A stretch of 64,000 nt of DNA, from positions 36,150,091-36,214,090 of the forward strand of contig NC_053044.1 of assembly GCF_003473485.1 (NCBI RefSeq), read 5' to 3'. Each line of letters opens with the position of its first letter. Within the stretch, counting starts at the first letter, position 1. A program made the position numbers and the translations under genes. The notes beneath the pieces are model-generated. The model made no database searches, was not told the origin of the DNA, and saw only the letters and a program-made list of their open reading frames with translations. Below, piece by piece: positions 32,632 to 46,166 of the stretch. This DNA is from Medicago truncatula (lineage: Eukaryota > Streptophyta > Magnoliopsida > Fabales > Fabaceae).

Positions 32632-35600
32632 CATTCAACATTTTTTAGATCGATAATTAACCGTCGTTCCACAATTTAAATCGGATCAGTCACTTTTTAA
32701 ATTAAGTTGATTCAAAAAGTTTCTCGAACAACGATTAACCATCTTGAAGGTACTATGGTCTTTTTAGGATGGTGGAAAGAAAAAATGATAGCCTAAAAGA
32801 GCAATTTTTATTGTTAATGAGCCGAATCGATCTAACCTATTTATACACGTTGATCCATCAAACTGAAATGGGTTGGATGAACCCATTTAATAGACTAGTC
32901 ATTAGTTCGATTTTACCCTCATATACACTAAAGTATTTTCTTGAAAAAAGGTGTAAAAAGAATCATGTCATGTGCCCACAAAATAGCATTTCTCGAACTA
33001 CATCATCGATTCGACGGAGAATTTTATTTAAAAAATATTGGTACTAACGGTGCAATACGCTGCTAATGGTAAAGAAAGAGATATGTTGTGTAGTTTCATA
33101 ATGGATCTGTGCCTTGATGCGTGAACAGAATATATATTTGATTTTTAAATACCACTTTCTCAAACCTACCTTTCACTAGTGACTTGCAAAGCAAACCTTT
33201 TTATCTACTACTTTTCTTTTAGTATTCACTTTTACCATCCTTTAATACATTGTTTTTTTATATCATTAACGAATTCATCTATAATAATCTGTTGTAGAAT
33301 TTGACTGAAAGTTTAAATCTACCAATGAGAAAATTTTTTACTGTTAAATGTGGACAAAATAAAGAGTACGAGAAATTTACTATACAAAGCAAGGACAAGA
33401 AAATATTTTACATACACTTCAATCTAAAGTGCTAAAAAAGAGTTCAAACTGGACATCAAAGTACTCTTTGACCTCGAAGACTAAGAAGTCAACAAGTTTG
33501 GACAAAACAAACGGAGTACAAGTACAAACGGTTGTACTGATTCATCAATTAATGTCTTCTCAATGTTTGGTCTTATAACTAAATTATGAATAACTGGAAT
33601 GAATATCTGAGAGTAGTACGTAGGGGGCATCACATTAGGGTTGACAAGAACTAGATGAGAAATTGTTAGTACTACTAAATTATGTTTAAATGATCAATTT
33701 AGCTTAAAAAAACAAATAAAGTATCAATTTGAATTCCTTCTGATGTGGAAACACTCATGTGGAGGAAAAATAGTGTTCATAAGTATTATGTTTTTGGATG
33801 ATAGATGCCAATCACTTGATTTTTTTTTTTTAGGGGAAAATCACTTAAGAGATTTATTTTATATTTATGAAAAATCAATGTATAGTACTTAACGATTTAT
33901 ACAAAATAAATTATTGATTTAGTATTTTTTTTTCTTTCTCTCATATAAATAAGTGAAAGGATTCCTCAAACAAAAAAAAACGTGAAAGGAAAAAGAATGA
34001 TTAAAAGATAGCTCTTCCTACGTTTCATAATAAAAGATGTTAGTTATATCAATTTGTATGTTTTACCATATCAATCAAATATATTTCTCAAAAAATATCA
34101 ATCAAATATTAATATTGATTTTTACTCTATCTTTCAATTTTTAAATTTCTCCTTATAAAATAAAAAAAATTGACAAAAAAAATATAATTAATAAATGTTA
34201 TTTTTAGTGAACAACCATTAATAAATGTTTTTAATAAAATATAATTTTCTATTGTAAGTAATAATTTTTCTTGTACTATCTACATAGAGTTAAAAGAGTC
34301 ATGCACAATAATATTATGTCTCCTAAGTCTATGAATGTTGTGTTTAAGAGGATTGATTTTATCATCCAAAAAGACCTAACAACACAACTTGTTGTCGTTT
34401 ACCTTCGATATACAAATTTTATGTGTCATTTGAAACCGATGGGTTACTTGTTATAATGGGATTCAAATGTAAATAAAGAGATGATTAATTTTTAATATTT
34501 TTGAAGTAGAGATGAGTAACTTATCCATTCAAAATTTGGTGGGATTGCTAATATCCAAGCCTAGTTTGCATGATTATTTAGCATTATTTAACGAATCACT
34601 AGTATATAATTGCAATACTCCAAAAATAAAAACATTATAAAAATAAGTGGAAACATTAATGAGGGGACAATGACACCGGGAAATGTTTGAGCAATCTACA
34701 TAATGAATGCAAACCAGACATGCTTCCCGCTCAGAACTTCACTTCTAATCCAAAAATTGATTTTAAATTAGGGAGTAGGTAGTTTACAAAATTGCAACAA
34801 AAGCCATTGAAAATCTTAATTTCAATAAAATTCCAAAGTTCATTCTGAAATATTTTCACTTGGATAAGTCGATAGCATGGGACACATTCATGGATTTAGG
34901 TCCCAAAATAAACCCCAAGCTATATTCCACTCCACCCCTTCCTTGTTGGACTTTTGTGAGTTGCATGTGGAGTCATTAAACAACAAGGAAAGATAGCTTA
35001 CACAAGGAAAGATTTGAATCCAGTGCTAAGATACAAACTGAAAACTACGGACATGAAAATTGAAAAAAATAATCTGGTACCTCCTTTAATGAAAGAAAAT
35101 TAACCAAAAGAAATAAAATAAGTAAATTATTGCCTTTTTAGAATGGGTGAAGTTCAGATTTAAGATCTAGCATGCTAGAAAAGTCATGCTCTTTTTCCTT
35201 TTATATTTTGTGAAAAAGGATAAAGATCTTACCCACCCTACATCATGTGCCTTCTGTTTAAACAAATTAATAATGATAATAATAACAATGGAAAGAGAAA
35301 TCCTGTCATTGTCCTACTCCTACATGAGTAGAGCATCACATGGATTCTTATTAAACATAATGATATAATATTATAGTTTATAACATCATACTTTTGTTTC
35401 CTTCTCTTTCAATTTTATTCGATCCAATTAATGGAGGTTTTGTCTCATGATCATGTCTTGAACAAAATGTCTATTCTTAATCAGAGTATGGGGCACAATA
35501 CAGTCATTATTCCTATTGCATTTAAGGGTCAATCTTACAAGCATATATGCTTTTTCACATACTGCAAAATCTTTTCCTGTTTTTATTAGCATTGATAACA

Positions 35601-36009
35601 TTATACACGAATCTTCAATGTATCTTTACATTCAGAGTTGTTGCTTGTGAGAGAATGTTTTTTTTATCATACAAACACATGATATCATTAAAGATATCAC
35701 TCCCATCTTTGACACATGACAAGTTTCAAGTTCCTGGCAAAATCCACGTTTGTTTTACAGAGAAGATATTTTGACATCAGAAAGGAAATTAAATCATCAA
35801 GAATGAAATGCAGAAAATTGAACTTTCATTGATATACATGCTTTATATACAAGTTACAGTGTGGTAAAAAAAAAAAAAAAAAACATCAAAGCATACTCTT
35901 TTTTTCAACCTCCAATCAGCTTTAGCTCATCAGGGTGACATCTTCCAAGTAACTCAAAATTAGTAGTAAAAAATTTACAATTGCAAACAACAGCTAACAT
36001 TGATTTCTG
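32632..36009. other. Gene-free AT-rich stretch
   Basis: Short open frames only, and no motif that I recognise. The last 200 bases (about 35800-36009) are probably the 3' untranslated region of the MORN gene; an A-run lies at about 35866-35883. Confidence 0.5.
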
Positions 36010-37719
36010 TCATACAAAAGTTTCACAAAATTTTCCATCCATCCTGTTCTGAACAGCCTTCACAGCAGCAACTCTAGCAGCAGTGGCGGCTTTGTTTGCA
36101 GCGATCACTGCATTGTTAACCTGGTCTTCGACCCGCTTAAGGTTTATCGCATTCTCAGCTGTTTTCCTAGCAGCCTGCAGTTTAAAATACACACACAAGT
36201 ATTAGAAAATCACCCACATTTGTAAAGGGCCAAAATCAACAAGCTAAACAAACAATCGCTAATAACAAGCACCTGAATCGCTCGAAGGACAACATCAGTT
36301 AGAGGTGGCATAGGATGCTTGAGGTTGCCAGCATCCCATTCACCACATCTTCGATCACCATTTCGAAAGGTATACGAGCCAATACCTTGTCTACGACCCT
36401 CATGCCACGCTCCTTCATAACAATGTCCATTAGCAAAATGGTACACTCCAAATCCATGAATTTTGTCTCCAAAATACTCTCCTGCATATCTATCTCCATT
36501 TCTACAACCAAAAACATACCATAACTTAGAAAAACATGTTTCACAACTACATCCAAAACCATCTATTAGACTATGTTCATATTCGGTATCACGCTAGGTT
36601 TGTCAGAATCAGGTCACCTTGATTCTGATTTTGACAAACTTGACCATGGTACCAAAAATGCGTTATATATCCTCACATAAAACAAAACATCTCAATTAAA
36701 ACTAGAAGCCTATAAAACAGTACCATCAATTGAACAAGACTAAATCACACACATAACATAACATAAAAAAAATCTAAGAATGAAACAATTCAAATGAAAT
36801 ATAGATTATAGAATAGTTACCTAAAATGGTAACAACCAAGACCATGTTTAACACCATGTTTAAACATCCCAACATAAGTACTAGCATCAGAACAAGTTTG
36901 AAGACCCATACCATGACTTTGACCATTACACCATTCACCAGAAAAAGAATCACCAGTATAGAACCTATAAACACCATAACCATGTCTCATTCCTTTTCTA
37001 TACTGACCCTTATATCTACTCCCTCTAGCCCAACTCTCAATTCCATATCCATCATATCTTCCATCAACCCAATCACCTTCATATCTTCCATTCACAAAGT
37101 AATTATACACACCACTTCCGTTACTTCTTCCTTTATGAAACTCCCCTTCGTAAAAATCACCGTTGCTGTAAAACTCTACACCTTCTTTTATCTTCTTTTT
37201 CTCTATCGCTGTCTTCGTTGTTGTTGCCGTTGAACCACTACCGCCGATGAACCATTGAACCGGTTTTGATTCTGTTTTTGTTAACCCGAACCGTTTTATG
37301 TTAATTTCATACCACTGTTTCAAAACGGAGACACTGTAGTTGATTAACCCTTTATTCTTTGAAATGAAGTAAAGAGCAACGGCGATGAAAATCAAAGCGA
37401 GTAAGAGATTCTCTGAAGTTGGAACCTCGTCGCTACCGAGGAAGGAGAAGTAGAAGAAGAACGAACACGCGCCGAGGGAACCGAATGAAACAACGGCGAT
37501 AACCGGAGTGGTTAATCGGGTCGACCCGATTCTTGGGGTTTGGATTTTTTTGTTGGTTTTTATTTTCTTGTTGTTTTTGTCGTCTTCTTCGTCGTAGTAA
37601 CAATCGTTGATGGAAGAAAGGCTTTGAATCGATGAAGATCGAATTGTTGGTGAAGAAGTGAGATTGAGAAGTGAAGATTGTGTTCTTGTAAGCTTTGATT
37701 GACTCTTCTGAGTTTCCAT
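36010..37719 (-). CDS. Membrane-anchored MORN-repeat protein
   Basis: Three exons on the minus strand: 37719-36821, 36501-36273 and 36174-36010, in frame, giving 430 residues. The Ser/Thr-rich N terminus and an acidic/lysine-rich stretch (41-58) precede two hydrophobic segments at about 72-94 and 103-120, which probably form a hairpin or two spans in a membrane. From about 184 to 376 there are some eight MORN repeats, seen as YEGEF/YEGDW/YKGQY/YVGMF/YAGEY/YEGAW-type cores with G-x-G-x-Y connectors. The C terminus is an Ala-rich helix (AARKTAENAINLKRVEDQVNNAVIAANKAA), probably a coiled coil. MORN arrays bind lipids or scaffold proteins at membranes. Databases often label the plant relatives 'SET7/9 family', yet no SET domain is present, so methyltransferase activity should not be inferred. 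Function not known to me. Confidence 0.9.
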
Positions 37720-39006
37720 TTTAGCGAGATCTTCTTCTCCGGTGCCGGAAAATTGTTGTTATGTTTCCCGCCGGTAACATTTCACGGCGGCGGAAAGAAT
37801 CATTCAACTGAAATTTGAACTCAACTATTCCAAAACTGAACGGTTTTTTTTTTCTTCTATCTTTCTTTTTATTTTCTATTTATTGTTTTTTTTTTCTTTT
37901 GTTAGGAAAAGAAAAGGAAAGAGAGAAAGTAGAGTTGAGTTGGTCGAAGTTAGAAGTGAAGGTTACAACAAAAGGAGCGTGGAGTGAGTGCCGGGTTTGG
38001 TGTATTTATGGACCGAGCAAAGAGGAAGTTAGATTCAACTATCACCATTCGATTGAGATCTCACGGTCATATATATATATATTTTATAGGGGCTCTCGAA
38101 GTTCATCTGGGTCGAGACATAACTTGAGAATTAGAGAGGTGTTTTTATTTTTTTTAATTTTTAATTTTGAAAATTTATTAATCAATTGAAAGTTCATTAG
38201 TGTCATGAGAGAATTCAAGAGTTAGATAGTGTCATTTTATTTTTTATTTTAGTTGTAAAAATTCAGTATTCAAACCAATAATCGATTAATTTGAGAGGTG
38301 GTGCAATCACACATTCTCCTTATGGAGCTCCATTTAAAGCATAATAAAACTTTGTATGTACTAATCCACCAAAATTAGCATCGGGTAAATTGAACAGGTG
38401 ATGAGGAGCACTCTTCAAGTCTCAAAACAACATCATTAAACCAATTCAAGTGAGTTTCACAATATGATATTAATAGATGCAATGTACTTATCGCTTGCCC
38501 ATCAAAAAGGTTTTAACACCGATGACGAGAATAAACTCACGCGCTTGTAGGATACAATAAGCAATCAATCAACAACTGAACCAATCACCATTGCCATTTG
38601 ATGGTTAAATTTGTACGTTGGATTTGAGGCCGTTAGATTTATGGAAGTGAAGTTGTGGTCCCACTTTTGAGGGGAAGATATGGTCGTTGGATCTGAATTG
38701 ATCTTGGGTTGTGCCTTTTTAACTTTACTGTGGCAGGCCGACACGTGCCGTAAGAGTTTTACTATGTGACTGGTTCGCCTCAGGTTAATTTTAGCACATA
38801 GATTAATTATCGATCGTGATCAATCATGTTGTTTAGGGTTTTTAAACTTGAGGGATTATTTGCATGTGTTGCGGTCCATCTAAGCTACCATGTAAGTTGT
38901 AGCATACTAGTGGCATGTTAAATAGTAATGCCATTTTGTACGGGGTGGAGTTAGAAATGTAAATTAACATGGTTCACGTGCTTGGTTCTATTTATTGACG
39001 ATACAA
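37720..39006. promoter_or_regulatory. Upstream region of the MORN gene
   Basis: The leader next to the ATG is GA-rich on the minus strand. A TATA-like ATAAATA lies at about 38003-38009 (minus), some 285 bases upstream of the ATG. Beyond 38100 I see no gene or defined element. Confidence 0.4.
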
Positions 39007-40568
39007 ATTATATAAAGTTTAATTACATTTTTGGTCCTCATATTTTGGCCTACTTACGAAATTGATTATGTCTTTTTAAAACAGAACAAAATTGTCCTAC
39101 GATTATTATTTTTGTTGCAATTTTAGTCCTTACCCTCATTTTACCTCCAAAAACACTGATGTGTCGCATTTTTTGATGAGGTGTCAAAAAAACACTTAGG
39201 TGACAATTCCAACATGGAAAATCACATCAATTCTTAGGAAAATCATTTTAACATTTAAAAAATTAAAAGTAAAAGAAATTAAAAAAAATTGAATTTTTCA
39301 TAAGAACAATTGAACCCTAATTCCCAAATCCTTTTCAATTCTTTCAATCTTCAATTCCTTTCATTTTTTTCTCCACGCTCCACCATCGATTTCCCCTCCC
39401 CGTTCTCTTCTCCTTCCCTGTTTTCCTCCTTCTAACATTAATCTCCCAAATCAACACAAACTTTATTCTCTCTCTTTCCCCCACCCTCTCTCTCGTCATC
39501 ATCTCCCTCCCTTCCCTTTCAATTCTCAATGAACCTTGGAAGCTCCACCCTTCTCAATCCTAATCAACCCAAATCTGTAATTAACATATTCCAGAATGTT
39601 CATGGATTTTGCAAGATTGACTGTGATTATTAGGTTTTGAAAATTAAGGATGAAGGTGAACCCAGATCTGTGCTCATATATTGTTCATTTATCAAAACTA
39701 AATATAAACCTAAAGGTGTAGCTCCTTTTGATTTCTAAGAGGTGAACCAATAGTCATGGGGTGTTGGGAAAATTATGATCGTTTCTGGCTGCCGACGAGC
39801 AACCCCGGCTCCGACTGCGTTTTCTAGCGAGTTGAGTTCAGTGCATTCAAACATGTTTCTGCTGTAAGGGTAAAATGACTGCGATTTTTCTCCTTTTTGA
39901 AAAAATGGAGTTACTGAGTATTGTTGTTATGGGGCCAGATCTGAATATAAAAAGGAGAAGATTTGGGTGTTCAATTGTTTAATGGATTGATGATGTTGCA
40001 AGTTGTTACTATTGTTGATGATGGTGTTGTTAAAGAAATTGATAGTGTTGTTGACAATGGATTTATGTTGAATCAAGTTTTCTCCTTTGTTACCGTTGTT
40101 AATGAAATGTGTTGTTGATGATGGACTGGTGATGCTTTAGCAGTTGTTGATGATGGTGCAAGCTGTTAATTGATTAATCCATATGATGATATTGTTGCTG
40201 CAAGCTTTTCCAGAACAAGATATTAGAGAAGAAGCTCACATGCCTAACTTTCTAATTCCTCTTTTTTCTTTTTTTCTTCATATAAATTTGAGCTTGGAAA
40301 TAAAATTAAAAAAAAAAACAATAAGTGCTTTTATTTATTTAAATCAGATTAAATGCCACATATGCATTGCCACATAGGTGTTCTATTGGCCACATCAGTT
40401 AAAATTCTGACACATCAACGTTTTTGGAGGATAAAATGGGGGTAGGACGAAAAATGCAACAAAAATGATAATTGAAGCACAATTTTGTTCTGTTTTAAAA
40501 GGGCGTGACTAATTTCGTGAGTAGGCTAAAACACGAGGACCAAAAATATAATTAAGCTATTATATAAA
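39007..40568. mobile_element. Complete non-autonomous Mutator-like element (possible Pack-MULE)
   Basis: Perfect 10-base direct repeats ATTATATAAA flank the element (39007-39016 and 40559-40568). The body, 39017-40558, has long terminal inverted repeats: 'ttaattacatttttggtcct' at the left and, in reverse, 'ttaattatatttttggtcct' at the right. They continue through 'cctac..acgaaatt' and 'acaaaattgt' for about 150 bases. No transposase is present. The centre (about 39330-40280) is different in composition: CT-rich like a plant 5' leader at 39350-39540, then more GC-rich with partial open frames around 39740-39860. That suggests captured gene sequence. I do not recognise the source gene. Confidence 0.85.
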
Positions 40569-43466
40569 TATTACTCTATTTCACCCGCAAGCAGGTCACA
40601 CCGTGTTTGGATATATTGAACTTTTTTTTAAATTCTTTAAAGTTTTGCCTTTTGTAAAAGACGTTTAATTGGATCAAACAATGTGTGTTTTATATAAACT
40701 ATCAAACTATCATTGTCTCAATTTTTAAATAATGTGAAACTTCAAGATGTACTAGAATGGTTGTCTAAAGTCAATGTTAAGGGATAGAGACTTCATGAAT
40801 ATTATCAAAACTATCTCTAAAAAAAATTATAACTTTTTTTCAAAGCCCGTAAAACTTAGTTCAAGTGATAATATCAATATTATGAAGGTAGACACCTTCA
40901 TCTAAATTTAAACTGAAGATTTCAAAATTGTTTATATGTTACATGTGATGTTTACCATGCCGTCTAAGACAATAAAAATGATTTTTAGAAGGATTAACAA
41001 AACATCTTATTTGTAGCTGTTTCTGAATTTATTTTCCTCCAACATCTATAAGAAGCATATAAAAATTCTAAAAGTGATAAATTTTCAGATTTTTTTTTTA
41101 TTCTTGTTAAGTTGTAACAAACATACTCTAAATACTAGTATTTGAAATATCCTGATAACGTGAGATAGCGCCAAGTTATTATAGTGGACTAGTGGTACAA
41201 TATGATAAACCAAGTTACCTATTCACGTTTTTTTTAGTTAATTAACTTTTATAGTAATTAACCAAGTTATTTATAGTAATTAATTTTTTATTTTTTTTTG
41301 TGTTATCATGTTATCCGTACAAAATCTCTATTTTTCTACGTGCAAGAGTCAAGTATCGAACATCTAATAATGAGCTCGAATATCTTACCACTTAAACCAA
41401 TCTATTGTACATTGGAAAGACTATGTGCTTTTTTTTTTTTTTTTTTTGTAATACTATTTACTCATACTTTATCTATGAATGATGATTTCTCTCAAAAAAA
41501 AAATTCTATGAATGATGTGTTTCAAAAAAGGAATATGAATAAATAAAACTTACATTGATCGTTTTTTTGGGTGAAAATTTACGTTGATCGTTGAATCGTG
41601 GCAATACTTATAACATACAATTTTATCAAATTATATTTTGACTATAGATGTTGCTCATGTGAGTGTAGTTGGCGACACCCTATACCTAATCGAAATCTTG
41701 ATTAAACTAGACAAAATATGACATGTTTAAAATTATTGTTGACTTTTAGCTAAAACAAAATATTGTTCTTCTCAAACAAAAGAATCAGACAACCTTCTAA
41801 AAAAAAAAAATTGTTAACTTCATCAAAGATTATCTTTAAAAAAAAAAAAAAAAAAACTCTTGAAAGAATCGTGTGAGTATACTAGATGGGTTTTAATTCA
41901 TAATTTTGTGTTGTTGATTTAACATTTTTATTCATGGTAAGGTAGGAGCAAATAATAAGTTGCTTTCCTTGATTGGAGTTAGCCCTCTTTTGGATCTTAT
42001 TTATCACCAAGTTTCTTATATTTAATACAAAAGTATGACTACACTTACTCAACATTAGTATACCACAATATACTAAAGTACTAAAGGCATACATATAAAT
42101 AGATTTAGATTCCTTAACTTCTTATGTTTGAATTTTATGTTTTTTTGGACAACATTCTTATTCTTAAATTCTTTATGTTGTTGTTGTCACCACTTTTTCT
42201 TTTATAGTAAAAAAGAAAAGCTGAGAAATTTGAATTTGAAATTTTCTTCATTCTAAAGCTAAGATGTTAGATACCAACTTATTACATGCATTCAAGTCAT
42301 ATCATGTGTATGTGTAACCGAAATGAATACATCATATATATATTTGGTCTGATTCTTGACTTTGAATTTTGAACAAATTTCTCTTTTCTACTGTATTATT
42401 CAACCATGTCATGGTAAAGATGTAATGTTATAGCTGAGCAGCTATGTCATAGATGAGTGCTGGGTGCATTGAACATGACTAAAATATAATACAATTAATC
42501 GTTGGCATTGACATAATAAATTTAGATTTCCTTCACAATTTTATCTAGTGAGCAAACTCTACATCAGAAAGGAATAGAGACAAAATGCCCACCATTTAGT
42601 AAAACTTATTCATAGATGGTTCGGTACATAAATTAAAAATGTTTCGTATTGTTTGAAGGTCAATGTTAAGAGTAATTTATAAATAACTTCCATACTTGTT
42701 AATTTACCGAGGTGTCTTTTAACAAATGATAAAACCGTAAGGTCTACTCATGAGATCAAAAGAGGAAAATATCTTTAAAAAGTGGCGTGACGAATTTGAG
42801 GTTAGAACATTGATTAGACTCTATCATTGAGAATATTGTGCAACTTTGAATCAAAAGATGATGTATTTGTTCGGATCCATTTCTACATTTAGAAAGGTCC
42901 AAATTTAGAAGCTCATTATGTGTTTTACTTATTAAATGGAGAAATTCTAGGACAAGAGAGTGAGGTCAATGATTCAAATGACAACAAAAGGTGAAGTGGA
43001 GAAGAGAGAAATTATTCTTGCTTAGACTAAATTAGTCAACATTCAATTGCATTTGTCGGGTCATTAACAGTTCAATTGAGCTGAAATTTTGCAAGGGACA
43101 TCAAATTATTCGGATAATCAAATTCAGTGGTTAAATCAATTATTCATAAGTGGTTGTTTAAGTTGACTGGAATATTTAAGCACCCATTTTCTTTGAGTGA
43201 TGGAATAAAATGGAAATAAAAATGGTTTAATGAATGAAAGTAACTATTATTATTTGTGAAAGGGTAAAAAATATGAAAGATCTGCTACTTGTCTGATTTT
43301 TTTGTCAGTATACATAAAAACCATATTTATAAGCTCATTACTAAAAATTAGTACCGAGTCCTTATATGCCTAAGGCACAATAAATTGTATCTGTTGAACT
43401 CTGATGAATTGTTTCCATTTTAGACCACTTAAATTAATTATAAGGGCTCCAACAATTAATTGTTGT
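40569..43466. other. Intergenic, no gene seen
   Basis: AT-rich with long A and T runs (for example 41430-41448 and 41839-41856). At about 42708-42790 there is a weak third copy of the repeat described at 14599-14890. Confidence 0.5.
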
Positions 43467-43889
43467 AAGGAATGACCATCAAGATTGGTGGTTAACTTTG
43501 GGGGAAAATATTTTTTTGCAAGGTTTTTTTTTGTAAATTTGGAGGAGAGACGATAGTTTTGGAAAGAAGGAAGAAACTGGTGGAAGAAATATATAACTTT
43601 GAGAGGAGAGAGTTTTAAGGGTTCATTTTATTTCATAACACAAAATCCTCTTAATTAGGAGAAATTCAAAACTTGGATCGGATGAGAATTTTGAAAGGTT
43701 TATATGAATTCTTTCTGTTCAATTTATATTGTTATAATATTCTTAAAATTTAAAATATATTTATCAAAGACATAATTTATCGTTCTCTAAGAAAATACTC
43801 TTTCAGAAATGTGAAAGTTTTCTGCATTTTCTTTGACATTTTCCACCCCCAAAACCCACTCCTCCAAACTTTAAAACAAAGCCTTTTAT
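43467..43889 (+). repeat. Direct repeat copy A flanking the TFB2 gene
   Basis: About 420 bases matching 51890-52282 in the same orientation. Both start 'aaggaatgaccatcaagatt' and share 'tttatatgaattctt', 'caatttatattgttataata' and the end 'ctccaaact..aaaacaaagc'. The body has imperfect inverted ends (CAAGGTTTT..GGAGGAG against CTCCTCC..AAACAAAGC), like a MITE. Copy A carries about 30 extra bases after the first 22. Confidence 0.8.
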
Positions 43890-44559
43890 CTTGTTATTGA
43901 CACCACCATCTTAGGCTTACACCCCTTGAACTTATTAGAAATGGGCTAAGCCCACCCTCCCTCATCGTTTGGCCAAAATAATCACACTTTCTTCATCTCC
44001 TTAATCCATCTTTCCATCCAAACAGAATCACGAAAGGATCATATTAGAAAAATGGGTCTTTCGTTTTGATGGAGTTTTCAAGCAACTTCGGGCTCAATTT
44101 CAACATATCCCACCATGTTTTCATTCTCTCCTATAAAATATATGTAAGTTTCTATCATTTTACATATTTTACTGAAAACCCTAAAGTCTTAGTTTTATGA
44201 AACACCAGTCTGTTCTTACTTCAAAATTCGAATTTAACCTTACATTATTCTTCTTAGTTAGTTTGATTTGATTCTTCGACCTATTTATTTATTTATTTAT
44301 TTATACCCCATTTATATTTTGAACATGTATTTTCTCTCATGTTAGAATCCAATAATCCAATGAACCAGTTTAAAAAACACAAACCATTATTTACAAGAAC
44401 CAACCCACTCCATTTTTTTTAAATAGATAGATTGGTTAACTGTTTCTAAAAACCAGTGTCACCAATCTATTTTAAAATCTAATAAAATATTTACTTCAAT
44501 ATTTTATTAGATACACCAAATATCACACCGGTGTCAGCGGAAAGAGGAGGCAATAGGGA

Positions 44560-45074
44560 TGATGATGGCTGAGTGTTAACCGGCCCTAGTTTTCTAGTGG
44601 AAGAAACTCCAACTTCTCTTTAAACTTTCTTTCTCCTTCGTTCATCGAGGTGGGGTGGTTTTAGGTCATTTTTTGACCTAGAATCATCCCTCTACATCTT
44701 TCTTCTCCTTTTCTTTCAATCTAAATAAGTGGCATCTATCAAGTTTTTCCTTTTGTGTTTTTTGTGCTTTCGTCGTCTAAGTGCGGCGTTGTATTGTGTC
44801 GTCTTGTGCGGCGTTTGATTTCGCGTTTTGTTGCGATGTTTGTTCAGTTCCTATTGAAAGATCTACATCAACCAATTACAAATTCAATCAATGATTTGGG
44901 CGTCAACGTTGTAGATCCGGAAGCATGGGTATTTCGGCGACTTAAGTTTTATGATATTATCTGTAGGCATTTTGCCGTTGTATGCTATGAACTTGGATGC
45001 TGTGAGTTTGTTCGCAGATTCACCTTTTATATTTTTAGCGATGTTTGTATCTGATGTATTCTATCGATTTGTTT
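44560..45074 (+). repeat. Possible poly(A)-ended retroposon upstream of TFB2
   Basis: A relatively GC-rich, transcript-like stretch (CT-rich leader from about 44610, then an open frame of 99 codons at 44755-45054 without recognisable domain) ends in '..gatttgtttttgt' followed by a run of 15 A at about 45079-45093. This looks like a retroposed or LINE-derived 5' piece. I found no target-site duplication. It may instead be ordinary DNA with a chance A-run. Confidence 0.3.
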
Positions 45075-45819
45075 TTGTAAAAAAAAAAAAAAAGGGTAAG
45101 AAATAGGCTATGTGAACCGAGAAAATATTGAAGTAAAAAGGTGAGAAGAAATCACAGATATAGCAAAAAAAAAAAAAAAAATCAAAAGAAAAGAAGGGAA
45201 GCGGGGAAAAGAAAAGAAAAAGAAAAAGGAAGATTTTTCATCTTCTCTACTCTCTCTGGGGTTTAACCGCCGAACCCACGCCCCCATTAACCAAAAAGCT
45301 TCTTCCTTCCTTCCATGAATCAAGCCATGTGTAGTAATTAATTTCTTGCACAGGAGGAACAAAAGTAAAAGAGATAATCTCTCACCATCCACTACAATCT
45401 TGTTAATAAGGTGAATTTCTCAACTTAAGCTTCAATTTTAGTAACAGAAACTCATATGCGCAAGAGAATAGAGCTTAATTGGTCCCTTTTAGTGGTGCTA
45501 ATTTTTGGCTTTGAAATTGATATTGTAAGTAGGTTGAGTTTTTTTTTTTTTTTTTTTTTTTTGTTGTTGTGAAAAAGGGGGCAATAAGAACTTTACTCAT
45601 CGGTTAGTTTAGAATTATGAAAAATACGAAGATAGAGTAGGAGCAATCATTGTTGTTCATGGGTGAAAAGGAAATAAAAAGTGAGAGTAGCGTTTGAAAT
45701 GGAAAAGAAAGATCGCGGAGGGGACTTTCGTCATGTATGTTTGTTTGTTTTGGAAACTAGATTGTTATGGTTTCGATAACTGAAGGTGTACTTTTAATGA
45801 ATATTTTTATTTTAAGGCG

Positions 45820-45950
45820 GGGAGCCTATTTTTTTAATTTTTATTTTATGGCGGGGGAGCCAATTATGATTATTACATGCAGGGAGCCTGCTTAAGGCTG
45901 GGAGCCTACTTTGGATTTAGAGGGAGCCTATCTTGATATACAGGGAGCCT
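45820..45950 (+). repeat. GGGAGCCT motif array upstream of TFB2
   Basis: The word GGGAGCCT, or GGGAGCC followed by A in the second copy, occurs six times in 131 bases, starting at 45820, 45855, 45882, 45900, 45922 and 45943. The intervals are 35, 27, 18, 22 and 21 bases, and the DNA between the copies is unrelated. It ends 217 bases before the TFB2 ATG. It could be a decayed minisatellite or a cluster of binding sites. Confidence 0.85.
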
Positions 45951-46166
45951 ACCATTGTTTTGTCTAAATAGTACCCACTCCAATTTTGTGAATTAGGTGT
46001 TATTCAACTATTTAAAATGAATAAAGTGATATTGTTTAAAAAAAAACTTTCTCTTTGCTCATATTGCGCCAATATTGTTGAGTGGATTCTCTACTGAGAT
46101 TTTTCGTAAAGTTTCACTCTTTTTTCTTTTGCCTTCATTTGTTTAGTAAAACAAAACGAAATCAAA

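Noticed and set aside
36299-37233. Frames of 60-135 codons on both strands across the MORN gene
   Set aside because: They overlap the confirmed exons in other frames and show only repeated low-complexity patterns derived from the MORN repeats.
44755-45054. A possible 99-residue protein upstream of TFB2
   Set aside because: No recognised domain. The stretch ends in a poly(A) run and looks more like retroposed or leader sequence than a gene.
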